Assembly (NCBI GenBank): GCA_038049695.1
Contig: CP142459.1
Span: forward strand, 65,216,001 to 65,280,000
Origin: Cinnamomum chago
Taxonomy: Eukaryota > Streptophyta > Magnoliopsida > Laurales > Lauraceae
Direction: 5' to 3'
DNA: 64,000 bases
Shown: piece after piece, positions 1-9,569 of the stretch
Position numbering within the stretch: the first letter of the stretch is position 1
Layout of the letters: every line of letters begins with the position of its first letter
Translations under genes and position numbers: made by a program
Notes under the pieces: model-generated
Databases searched by the model: none
What the model was told of the DNA's origin: nothing
The model's input: the letters and a program-made list of their open reading frames with translations, nothing else

Positions 1-440
1 TTCGACAGAGAATATCGGTGTCATCGTAGATAGAAAGGCGTGACATTTCCATCAATCCTTGTTGAAATCTAACTTCGAAGAAGCTTCTGGCTTGCTTCAA
101 CTGAAATCTCCCTCCAGCTTCTTGGAGCTCTGTCGCAGAAGGAATGATATCCCACCGTAGTGGTGATTTGTGTTGGGACTCCGGTAAGGATTGTTGGGTT
201 GGAGTTCGGAACCTGTCATATGTATTGATCAGATATGTAGGACATAGAAAACGGAGGGTTTTTCCTATGTTTTGGCAAAGACGGATGAAAGAGAGTTTGA
301 CACTAGCACTCGTAGTTTGAGCTTTACTAGTGGGAGAATCTGGTTTGAGGGACAAGTGCAGTAAATGAAGCAAATGATGAATAACATGTTCTTCTGGACT
401 CTTCAGCTCAAGCTTATATGAAAAAAAAAGCTCAAAGGAA
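1..440 (-). pseudogene. DUF247 gene A, C-terminal part (continues off left edge)
   Basis: This is the downstream half of a plant DUF247 (UPF0481-type) gene read on the minus strand. It lines up base for base with the middle of the intact paralogue at 9570-11060 (around 10000-10435), with only an in-frame 6-bp length difference near 275-290. The rest of the C-terminus, which in the paralogue includes the membrane anchor, lies beyond the window. It is separated from its own N-terminal half (4435-5073) by a copia retrotransposon flanked by a GTTAA duplication. Before that insertion the frame appears to have been open, because the bases on the two sides join with the same spacing as in the paralogue. 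The molecular function of DUF247 proteins is mostly unknown; some act in grass self-incompatibility. Confidence 0.85.
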
Positions 441-445
441 GTTAA

Positions 446-754
446 TGTGAAAATAATTCAAATGTAGATGCTCAAACAGTCATATTGACTGGTCTACAAG
501 TTGATTTTGTCAACAACGTTCACTTACACGTTGTGAGCAATTGGTTGTTAGTTTCCCTTCTTTACTCCTTCTTGTATGTAATCATGGGACACTTGTCCTA
601 AGTTTGTTAAGTCTTTTTCAGTATATAAAGAGGTGCTGTCCTCAGTTGTATTATCATGTAATCGGTAGAAACATTTGAGTTATCAAAGGAAAGTGTTGTG
701 GTCTTTATCCAAAATCATGTGTGTGTCTTTACTGTCATTGTACTGTAGCCAACA
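446..754 (+). repeat. 5' LTR of copia element 1
   Basis: The 309-bp repeat starts TGTGAAAATAATTC and ends CCAACA. A TATA-like TATATAAAG lies at about 623-631, as expected for an LTR promoter. It matches 4121-4429 except for five substitutions. Confidence 0.97.
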
Positions 755-756
755 AA

Positions 757-770
757 TTTGGTATCAGAGC
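757..770 (+). other. Primer-binding site (initiator tRNA-Met type)
   Basis: TTGGTATCAGAGC lies two bases after the 5' LTR. TGGTATCAGAGC is the standard complement of the 3' end of plant initiator Met-tRNA, used to prime minus-strand DNA synthesis in copia elements. Confidence 0.93.
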
Positions 771-858
771 TAGCAGTTCAGCTGCTACACTTGTCCCTGC
801 TGCAAACCTGTCTGCACAGATTCTGGAGGTGCTGCAACAAAAAAAAGGAGAGTAAGGA

Positions 859-1645
859 ATGGCCAACAACAATTCTGTAAGTGTTTCTCAGCCATTGGTT
901 CCCATTTTTAAAGGTGATAATTATCAGTTTTGGAGTATAAAAATGAAAACCTTGTTCATTTCATATGATTTATGGGATTTAGTTGAGAATGGCTTACCTG
1001 AATATGACACACAAGAAGGAAGAGTTACTGCAACCCAAAAAAATGAGATGAAAGAAAATAAAAAAAAGGATGCAAAGGCCTTATTTTACATCCAACAAGC
1101 TCTGGATGAGACCATCTTTCCTAGGATAATGGGAGCCACCACATCAAATGAAGCATGGGGATTGCTTCGAGATGAATATAAAGGTTCAAGTCAAGTTGTT
1201 ACCTTAAAATTACAAACTCTTCGCCGCGAGTTTGAGACCTTGTTGATGAAAAATTCTGAGTCCATTCAGGGATTTTTCACAAGAGTTACAACCAATGTGA
1301 ACCAAATTAGGTCTCTTGGTGAGGATCTAAGTGATCAAAGAATTGTTGAAAAAGTGTTAAGAAGTCTCACTCCCAAATTTGACCATGTTGTTGCTGCCAT
1401 TGAAGAATCCAAGGATTTAACTAAATTATCCTTGAATCAACTAATGGGTTCTTTACAAACACATGAAGAAAGATTAAACAGAAATGCAGATAAGCCAGTT
1501 GAACAGGTCTTCCAAACAACACTTGATTTAAAGAAGGGATCAAGTAGCAATGCAGGGGGTACCTCCAACCAAAGGCAAAATAGCCAAGGTCGCGGTCGAG
1601 GTCGCGGGAGGCAAATTTTCGTGGAAGAGGCCGAGGAAGAAACAT
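859..1645 (+). pseudogene. gag of copia element 1 (frameshifted at its end)
   Basis: This encodes the capsid part of the copia polyprotein. The N-terminus carries a DUF4219-like start (LVPIFKGDNYQFWSIKMK) and then a UBN2/retrotran_gag domain (about residues 50-210, with EAWGLLRDEYKG and LQTLRREFE). The basic RGRGRGR linker follows. In this Arg-Gly tract, at about 1605-1615, the frame is lost, probably by one missing base. The rest of gag (zinc knuckles) and pol continue in another frame from about 1612. The original frame reads on to a stop at 1962 but is nonsense after the tract. Confidence 0.9.
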
Positions 1646-3347
1646 GCATGATGGAAATGAGAGAAACCGCAACAAAGGTAATTATGAACCTCCTCAATGT
1701 TACAATTGCAAAAAAAGAGATCATATTGAAAAAGATTGTTGGTACAAAAACAAGTCCTCAACTGTGCCTCAATGTTCAATTTGTAATAAATTTGGACATG
1801 AAGAAAAGGATTGTTGGCATAAAAACAAAAATCAAGCAAATTTCCATGAAGAAAAGACAAATGATGAAGTTGAGGAAAATTTATTTCTCTCATGTTTATC
1901 TGCAAATGCTGAATTTGTTGGAGATATTTGGTTTTTGGATAGTGGGTGCAGTAACCATATGACAGGTGATAAAACATTGTTTGTTGAGATGGATGAGTCA
2001 GTCAGATCACAAGTCTTGATGGGAAATGATAGTCAAGTCCAGGTGCAAGGCAAAGGTATTGTCTCTGTGAACACCAGGTCAGGTACAAAGCTCATTCATG
2101 ATGTTATGTATGTACCAGGTTTGGCTCAAAACTTGATTAGCTTTGGACAGTTAATGAAAAAAGGGTATTATGCGATTTTTGATGAGGATAAATGCATGCT
2201 ATTTAAAAAGAAGAATATGGAATTGGTCATGACAGTGAAAATGACTCAAAACAAAATGTTTCCTCTCAAAATTTCAGATCTTACCCTCAATGCGTTCAAG
2301 TCTGTGGAGTATGATAATTCATGGCTTTGGCATAAGCGATATGGGCATCTAAATTTTCATGGTTTGGATTCACTATATAAAAAAAACATGGCTGTTGGCT
2401 TACCTGTTGTGCATCATGGTGACAAAATGTGTGAAGCATGCATTTTTGGAAAACATCACCGAACCCCTTTTCCAGCGGGTAAATCTTGGAGGGCTAATCA
2501 ACCTTTAATGTTGGTACATGCTGATATATGTGGCCCTATGAGCACAAATTCACTTGGTGATAGCAAATATTTTTTAATATTTGTTGATGACTGCACAAGG
2601 ATGATTTGGGTGTATTTTCTAAAGAAAAAATCTGAAGCTCTTTCATGCTTTCTACAATTTCGAGCATATGTTGAAAAACAAAGTGGGTTCGTACTGAAGA
2701 CATTAAGAACTGACCGAGGGGGTGAATTTACATCAAAAGATTTTCTTATGATCTGTAAAGATGCAGGAATACGAAGAGAACTTACTGCAAGTTACACTCC
2801 ACAGCAAAATGGAGTCGCGGAGCGAAAAAATCGGAGCATTGTTGAAACCGCAAGATGCATGTTGAAAGAAAAAGGGCTTCCAAAAAGCTTATGGGCTGAA
2901 GCAGTATCTACAGCGATTTATTTGCTTAATCGCTCTCCTACAAAGGCAGTCAATGGAAAAACACCATATGAAGCTTGGTATGGGAGAAAGCCAAATGTAA
3001 GTCATTTAAAGATCTTTGGTTCTATAGCTTATGCACATGTTCCCTGTGAAAAAAGGCACAAGTTAGATGATAAAAGTCTTAAGTGCATTTTTGTGGGCTA
3101 TAGTGAAGAAACTAAAGGCTATAGACTTTATGCTCCTCAAAACAAGGCTTTATTTATTAGTCGTGATGTGATCTTTAATGAAAATGATGCATGGAAGTGG
3201 GACATTGATGTCGATCAATACCCTCTAATTATTGAAGAAGAAGAAACATCATCCTTTGATTCACCACCTGATGCTCAATTAACTCCGACTGGATTGACAT
3301 CGTCGGAATCACCTCCTAGAAAGGAAAATATGCAAGAGACTTGTTGA
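1612..3347 (+). pseudogene. copia element 1: zinc knuckles, protease, GAG-pre-integrase, integrase
   Basis: The frame carrying the ATG at 1644 is open upstream into the RGRGR tract. In order it encodes two CX2CX4HX4C knuckles (CYNCKKRDHIEKDC and CSICNKFGHEEKDC), the aspartic protease active site DSG (in WFLDSGCSNHM), the HHCC zinc finger of GAG-pre-integrase (LWHKRYGH to CEACIFGKHH), the integrase core (VHADICGPM, LRTDRGGEFTS, then the catalytic Glu in PQQNGVAERKN), and the integrase C-terminal GY.EETKGYRLY region. It stops at 3347, just after the deletion junction at about 3320-3327. Confidence 0.93.
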
Positions 3348-4108
3348 AAAGGTTTCATATGACAAATTGCAATCCGGCTAAAACACCCATGAATACAGAT
3401 GAGAAGCTTATGGTAGAGGATGGAGTTGAAAAGGCAGATGCAAAAGAATTTCGAAGCATGGCTGGTGGCTTGATTTATCTCACACATTCAAGGCCAGATA
3501 TAATGTTTTCAGTGAGTTTGATTTCAAGGTTTATGAACAGTCCAAGTAAAGCTCACATGGGTGCAGCCAAGAGAGTTCTACGATATATTCATGGAACATT
3601 GGATCTCGGACTCAGGTATAAAAAATCAGATGCTTGTACACTTGTCTCTTATACTGACAGTGATTGGGCTGGTTGTGCAGATGACAGGAAAAGTACTACA
3701 GGCTATGGACTTAGTCTTGGGTCTGCATTGATATCATGGGCTTCAAAAAAACAACAAACTACTGCACTTTCTACAACTGAAGCTGAATATATAGCGGCAA
3801 CAAGTGCAGCTTGTCAAACTGTGTGGGTGAGGAGGATTCTAAGTGACCTAAAGCAAAAGCAAGAAGAAGCTACAATCTTATTTTGTGACAACAAGTCAAC
3901 AATTGAATTGACAAAAAATCCAGTCTTCCATGGAAGAACAAAGCACATTGAAGTCCGACATCATTTCATTCGCGAGCTTGTGGCCAAGAAGGAGATTAAG
4001 CTGGAATACTGCAGCACAGAGGAACAAGTTGCTGATATTTTCACAAAGGCTCTTTCGAGAGAAAATTTTTTCAAATTACGAAGAATGCTTGGTGTTGAAG
4101 GCATTTGA
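3325..4108 (+). pseudogene. copia element 1: RT C-terminal end plus RNase H
   Basis: The frame resumes at the YARDLLKRF block, which in copia elements lies near the C-terminal end of the reverse transcriptase. It continues through YLTHSRPDIMF to the RNase H domain with its acidic residues (SYTDSDWAG, STTEAEYIA, ILFCDNKS) and ends with VADIFTKALSRE. The RT palm with the YVDD motif is absent, which implies that roughly 1 kb has been removed. The first in-frame ATG is at 3341. A short purine-rich stretch (AGGCAAGG) just before the 3' LTR is the likely polypurine tract. Confidence 0.92.
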
Positions 4109-4120
4109 ATTAAGGCAAGG

Positions 4121-4429
4121 TGTTAAAATAATTCAAATGTAGATGCTCAAACAGTCATATTGACTGGTCTACAAGTTGATTTTGTCAACAACGTTCACTT
4201 ACACGTTGTGAGCAATTGGTTGTTAGTTTCCCTTCTTTACTCCTTCTTGTATGTAATCATGGGACACTTGTCCTAAGTTTGTTAAGTCTTTTTCAATATA
4301 TAAAAAGGTGCTGTCCTCAGTTGTATTATCATGTAATCGGTAGAAACATTTGAGTTATCAAAGGAAAGTGCTGTGGTCTTTATCCAAAATCCTGTGTGTG
4401 TCTTTACTGTCATTGTACTGTAGCCAACA
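4121..4429 (+). repeat. 3' LTR of copia element 1
   Basis: The 309-bp repeat differs from the 5' LTR at five positions. It is followed directly by GTTAA, the target-site duplication also seen at 441-445. Confidence 0.97.
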
Positions 4430-4434
4430 GTTAA

Positions 4435-5073
4435 GGCCCCATTCCTAAGTGTATCCCTTGGGTGACCAATGAGCTCCCATAGGCATTCCAAGACGAAGAA
4501 AGGAAGTTGATTCTCCAAGAGGAGCATGTCACGGTCTATAAGGGTCGACATCCAATAGTTACCATTAATTAAGTCATCGAATTCAACATAATGGATTCGC
4601 TGGAGAATTAAGAAAATAATGAAGCAGCCGTCAAGCACCATCATTTCTACAAATTCCTTGCTACTCATTTGGATGTTTTCAGAGTAACAATTTCGTGCTC
4701 GCATTTCTATTGCCTTCATCTCTTTGAGAAACTTCTCCAAGTTATTCCCGGCTTTTCCAAAAGTAAGGACTTCATGTAGATAGCGCCATTTGTGCTCCTC
4801 CATAGCAAGCAGAGTTTCCCTTCCTCTATGAAATGGGCCGATGGAGACGATCCTGGGGTTGTAGGCAGCATGATCACACTCGCGGATAATTGCCGGGACT
4901 CGGCAAAAGGTGAATGATGGAGAGGAGTTGGGGCCGGACGTGGAGGCCAGCTTCTCTTCCATGGAACTCAGCCATGAAAAATCTATTGCCACATTTTCGG
5001 CATTATGAGCATCTATTCCCGCACTTTCTTCTGCAGGGATGTCTTGTACTTCTGACCGCTCAATCTCTGGCAT
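4435..5073 (-). pseudogene. DUF247 gene A, N-terminal half, cut by a copia insertion
   Basis: The frame starts at the ATG at 5073. That Met aligns with the start of the paralogue at 11060; an in-frame ATG at 5088 is also possible. The acidic N-terminus is followed by the family hallmarks IRECDHAAYNPRIVSIGPFHRG-like (broken here as IRECDHAAYNPR then SIGPFHRG), MEEHKWRYLHEVL, and the LLLENQLPFFVLECLWELIG block. At 4434 the frame runs into the 3' LTR of the copia element and stops at 4282 after about 50 foreign residues. The product would lack the C-terminal half and the membrane anchor. The sequence upstream of the start (about 5090-5180) resembles that upstream of the paralogue, so both arose from one tandem duplication. 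Confidence 0.85.
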
Positions 5074-5564
5074 CAAGGCTTGTAACACCCTAGTGTCTCT
5101 CTTTCTTTCTCAACTTGGTGAGGTGATTGTACTTGCAATATGTGCTTAGTCCTTTTATACTTGCAACTGTCCAACACTGGATACAGCTATGGGGTCCATT
5201 TTCATTTTGACGATATTTTAATGATTATTGGAAACTTTGGTGGCGTCAGTGGAACTTCCTTAAAACTCGATTAATGTGGCTCCCTGGCAAGAGGATCCAG
5301 GCAGTCCATTTAATGGGCCATTTTTAGGATAGGAACCCGACCACCTTATACGAATTATTTAAGCCCGTAGCATCCTCATTAGCTCTGTCAGAGATTAAAT
5401 CACCGGATTATAATCGTATCCCAGCTATGCGAGCTTAAATCCTATCTAGGCAGTAATAGGCCTAAGAATGGCATCTTACCAAAGTGAAAAGGTATGGCAG
5501 TTCTCACATAGGTTATTGGCCAACCCAACCCACGGTTCTATTTGAGAACTTTTACATGTAAAAT

Positions 5565-5810
5565 GAAGTTAAGTAAAGCATCAAATTATAAAAAGAATAA
5601 AATATAGATAGGTTATGATGATATTTTGTCTTTAATTTTTTTGGTAGAGAATTTTTTGACATTTTGTTTTAAAAGTGAGTGTTTTTTTATCTTTTAGTGT
5701 TGAAAGGAGATTGTTTTTTTTACTTTTTATTTTTAAAAAATGAAATAAAATTTAAAAATATGCACTTTTGATGTGACACTTTTTTTAAAATTGGATGCTT
5801 TACTTCACTC
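5565..5810. repeat. Remnant of a Tourist-like MITE family
   Basis: This AT-rich stretch matches, in reverse orientation, the interior of the well-bounded MITE at 57361-57668: shared blocks resemble GTAAAGCATCAAATT, AATAAAATATAGATAGG and GGTTATGATGATATTTT. The ends are too decayed to place. Other parts of 5090-6285 hold shared upstream DNA (to about 5280), a dispersed fragment around 5310-5400 that recurs near 28090 and 31915, and nothing else I recognise. Confidence 0.5.
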
Positions 5811-6284
5811 CACTCTATTCGTGCGCTACAAGCGTAAGTCCCTAATACCTTACTTGTGTGAGTTAATCCCTCTTCATAAAAAAATACAAAAATAAAGGTA
5901 TATAAATGTATAAAGCAATCGGCTTTTTCTTTTTTAAAGCAATGAGCCTTTGCTTTTTTGTTTTTTCTCTTTTTATTTTTATTAGTTGCCATGAATAAAG
6001 GTCAGAGAATACAAATAAGATAAAGCATAAAAATAAAGAAGAATGAAAAAAGAACTCGTGATTTTGCAAAAGCTGTGAAGAATCCAAACAGAGTTTTATT
6101 TTATTTTATTTTTATTCAGAGAGAGTACAGAAGATTAAGCCATCTGAGCAGATTGGCCAGGTCGAGGCACAAGACAGGGATAGGGGACCCGCTGATTGTA
6201 CGGAAAAGCTGTCAAAACTGTGTGCAGACAGACGTGCTTGAGGCCCTCCACACTGAACAGTTCCTTTGAAATTGTTTCAAGTGA

Positions 6285-7190
6285 GAAATTTGGAGCCAGG
6301 ATTTTCAGTATAAGGAATTTTAACTTCTCGTAATGATATTGGAGCCATGATTTTGTCACTTGGTGGATGAGTAATGTTAAATTCCTAAATTAAAGGCCCT
6401 CACCCAAAGATTTGCGGTGCAGGACCAATTAACATTAACAACCATTACATTCTGAATACAACTTGGCGGGCTAAAATTGATATGGAATCAGCTGATCAAG
6501 AGACTAGAGCCTGAATTTTGGAACCTTCATCTATTTCAAGACAACTCAGGCTTGGTCTAGGGGCATCCAAATTAAAACTAAGTACCTGACTGTTATACAA
6601 ACATATATACATGTGTATATTTGTATGTTGTATGCTATACAATATGTACAATTATATACAAGGAATATATATTTTTTTAAGTTTTACACTCTTTTTTCCT
6701 GAAAAATATAAGAAAATCAAATCCAACTCATGAGTTTGGGTAAGTTGGTCTAAACCAACTAAGTTGGGCCTGGATCAAGCATGTTCGGGTCTCACTCACT
6801 TCCTTTTGTTTTTATTAATTTTTTGCTCCGGTAAAATGCCCATACAATGACATACTCATGCTATCCGAGTTCCTATCCAAGAAACCCCAAGTTTGATTCC
6901 TGATCCCTAATTGTATCTATAGACATGGAGATGCCTTACCACCTGGGCTACAAGTGGATTGGTATGTCTCATTCACTTCAAGCTCAGCAACTGACATGCA
7001 TTTCAAATCAAGATTAGGTTGGACCAAACCAATTCACACGTCCCAGTTTACACCTAACTACATGTTCCAAAAATAAAATACTTAAAACACTTACACAGCC
7101 GTGTCAATTTCTTCTGTAGGTGGCGTAGCTACCGCTGCCAACACGACCAGAAAAACCGAAGAATGGAAGTACTTCAAGGAAGCCATGTGA
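6285..7190. repeat. Dispersed segment, copy 1 (contains a secreted-peptide exon)
   Basis: This roughly 0.9-kb stretch recurs twice. Copy 2 is at 12790-12975 plus 27272-27800 (split by copia element 2), and copy 3 is at 33905-34460. Shared landmarks are GGAGCCATGATTTT, the block around GTACCTGACTGTTATACAA, the GTTTGGGTA...TTGGGCCT block, and ACTGACATGCA. In copies 1 and 3 the right end is a short exon coding a signal peptide on the minus strand, so the rest reads as its intron. Downstream (minus-strand) exons were not found. Confidence 0.75.
7095..7186 (-). CDS. First exon of an unidentified small secreted-protein gene (copy 1)
   Basis: Thirty codons plus two bases run from the ATG at 7186 to a consensus donor (GT/GTAAGTG, intron from 7094 downward). 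The product starts MASLKY, has a hydrophobic core (VFLVVLAAVA), then TPPTEEIDTA. This looks like a secretory signal peptide followed by the start of the mature chain. A paralogous exon at 34266-34360 has the same start, the same TEEID motif and the same donor, which supports real coding sequence. I do not recognise the family and found no second exon, so this copy may be partial. Just upstream of the ATG lie a 66-bp duplicated repeat and a hAT insertion in the presumed promoter. Confidence 0.5.
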
Positions 7191-7193
7191 TGG

Positions 7194-7358
7194 CCTGGGA
7201 TCCTATGGTCCGGATGGGGGACCGGGCCATGGTTCGGTCCCCCATTTCGGTCCAAGTAGCACTCCTCTTATAACATGGCTTCCTTGAAGTGCCCTGGGAT
7301 CCTATGGTCCGGATGGGGGACCGGGCCATGGTTCGGTCCCCCATTTCGGTCCAAGTAG
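7194..7358. repeat. Duplicated 66-bp unit with internal hairpin
   Basis: Two identical 66-bp units (7194-7259 and 7293-7358; spacing 99 bp) start CCTGGGATCCTATGGTCC. Each contains the inverted repeat TGGGGGACCG/CGGTCCCCCA around GGCCATGGTT. Between them CATGGCTTCCTTGAAGT (about 7274-7290) is the reverse complement of the start of the neighbouring exon (about 7170-7186), so part of that exon was copied in inverted orientation. Confidence 0.85.
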
Positions 7359-7395
7359 ACTTTGTGATGTGATAATGAGTGTGGTGGCTACAGTG

Positions 7396-8699
7396 TAGAG
7401 ATGTCAAACGGGCCGGGGAAATACCCTGGCACGGCACGGCCCGGCCCACTAGCAGTGCCAGCCATGGGGCGGGCTGGAGAGGGCCGGGTCAGGTGAGCTG
7501 GCCCGCTCTGTTTTTTTTTTCAATATTAAAAAAAGTAGAATACAAGCACGGCCCACTGATCACTTTCATTTAGTGGGCCCCATTATGGATCCCACTTACA
7601 TATGACAACAACTAATATCAATACTTTCTAGAAGCTCGGTTATTGAAATTATCTGTATGCAAATCCAACCAGTCTTACACATAACATGGTCCACTCATTT
7701 ATGTAACTAATAATAACTAATAAAATAAATTTTTATGGTCTGCAATTGATGTTCATATAGCATTCCACCTCAACAGTGGATGCACATGATGCCAATCATA
7801 TGGTCATGTCCTCCTATTGCACGTACGGGCTTGGTAGTGGAACACTTTGATTTTCATGATCACCTTTTCAACCTAGAAAACCTATTCAAATCTTTATAAA
7901 TGTTCTAATTCCTCGAACATAGTAGTTTTTCCCACTCACCTTGGACTGAGTAACCAAATTAAGTCAACATATTTTGAGGTGTGGGTTGGGCTTTCATCCA
8001 AGACTATATTTCTCAATTGAATATTTACCAATTAAGTTAATTTTTGTCTGATAGGTAATTCATTGTCTAAAAGCATCATTTTTTTTATGAGATATTGAGA
8101 AAAGTTCGAGTTACCAAGATTGTTATATACTAGTCGGATAACCACAATGATCAATATCAAACAAATTCTATAATTCTATTTCTCAAAACTTAGATCTGCT
8201 TGAATTATTATCCAAATTTACATAATCAAATATCTAGATCACTAAGAAGTTAAGGTGAGAATATGGAAATCAGATTAAGGGCTTGAAATATTCGAGGGTA
8301 GAGTATTATAAATAATACTAATAAAATTAGAAAAAGAATAGGAGGGTTAGAGTATTATAGACTTTGTAAAATTGAAAATGATACAAAATACCCCTTATAT
8401 GACCGTTTTATGGCTGTTTTTTTTTGGGTGGGGGGGGGGGGGGGGGGTAAAAATGGATATTTTAAAATAAAAAAAAAGAGCCAATTTTGGGCGGACCAGG
8501 CAGGCCGTGCCTTGTGGGCCAGGCGGGCCCATCCTGGCGGGCCTAGCGGGCCGTGGAGGGCAGCCCATGTGCCAGGCGGGCCTGGGCCAACGGGCCTAGC
8601 CTCTTCGGCCCAGGCCATGCCGTTGACCGGGCCGTGCCGGGCCACAGGCTGTTGACTGGCGGGCTGGTTCGGCCCGGTCCAGCCCATTTGACATCTCTA
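7396..8699. mobile_element. Non-autonomous hAT element, 1304 bp
   Basis: The ends are TAGAGATGTCAAACGGGCC and its near-perfect inverted match GGCCCATTTGACATCTCTA. The flanking 8-bp repeats are CTACAGTG (7388-7395) and GTACAGTG (8700-8707), 7 of 8 identical, as expected for hAT. The two ends are GC-rich (GGCCC/GGGCC repeats) while the middle is AT-rich. No transposase frame is present; the short frames in the GC-rich ends are low-complexity. It sits in what would be the promoter of the secreted-peptide exon, because the flanking DNA on both sides matches copy 3 upstream of 34360. Confidence 0.92.
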
Positions 8700-8707
8700 G
8701 TACAGTG

Positions 8708-9569
8708 TGTGGAATATGTACTAGCAAGTGCATATTACAGAGGCGAAGGCAATTGTTTATAGAGTCGTACGATTGGCGTATCTCGATCGTCCATCAGGTG
8801 GATCGGCCTTACATCATCCACTCTTGAAACTCCACATCCCTATTGCAAGTAAATTCAGGTGAGCCAGGCCGATTAATATTCGATTTCAAAACATCGTTTT
8901 GGAGTTTTTTTTTTTGTGGTAAATAGGTTTGGAGAGTTGGTTTGCGCAGTGATCTACGATATCCCATGTCGGTTATTTTCACCCATCCGAGGTCTCCAGG
9001 GAACAACTGAAGTGGTCCTAGTTGGTTCAGTCTTGGCTTGAGGGCCAGTCAATCCATGTACTTAAGCTGATTAGCAGTCTGATAAAATCCAAACCTAATT
9101 ATCAACTTATATTTCATCTCCAAGCAAACATTATGTTTAGGCTTAAGGGCCAGTTTTCACTAGCGGCTCACTTGAAGAGCCAAAGAGGTAAAGGAACGCA
9201 ACAAAATCAAATCAGCTAATATTCCTTTTAAATTAAGTTTGGACTTAAATTCCGTCTTCATGTTGAATGCCATCTAATATATATACTAAATTGAAACTAC
9301 ATTCAGATATAGATAACTAAAACAGGTATAACAGTACTTGCATTATGAAGATAAGGGAACGCTTACTTTGATGACTAACTCAGAAAACACAACAGCTTAG
9401 GCACACGAGCATTGGCGCCAGCAAGACCAACAAAGAAAATTATTTTACAGCTCACTAGTAGGATTGTTGCTTTGCATGATAAGCCTCATTACCCAATACA
9501 GAGTTACTTTAAAGGCAAACTTGATTTACGACATACAGAGCTACATGAAACATACAGTGATAAATGGAA
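8708..9569. other. Intergenic; no gene seen
   Basis: The first about 150 bp match the region upstream of the secreted-peptide exon copy 3 (34390-34680). The remainder, up to the 3' end of DUF247 gene B, shows no coding pattern or repeat ends that I can recognise. Confidence 0.6.

Larger units (their letters stand above)
446..4429 (+). mobile_element. Ty1/copia LTR retrotransposon 1, young, RT-deleted
   Basis: This is a complete-ended element: two 309-bp LTRs (446-754 and 4121-4429), both starting TG and ending CA, flanked by the 5-bp duplication GTTAA (441-445 and 4430-4434). I count 5 differences between the LTRs (about 1.6 percent), so insertion was recent. Inside are a primer-binding site matching initiator Met-tRNA, gag with two zinc knuckles, protease, integrase and RNase H. 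The reverse transcriptase core between integrase and RNase H is missing, and gag and pol are out of frame. It therefore cannot move on its own. It sits inside DUF247 gene A. Confidence 0.97.

Noticed and set aside
4282-4434. Extension of the DUF247 frame to 4282
   Set aside because: These codons are LTR sequence read through after the insertion point, not DUF247 protein.
8355-8687. Frames in GC-rich DNA around 8.4-8.7 kb
   Set aside because: They arise from GGCCC repeats in the end of the hAT element and a G homopolymer.
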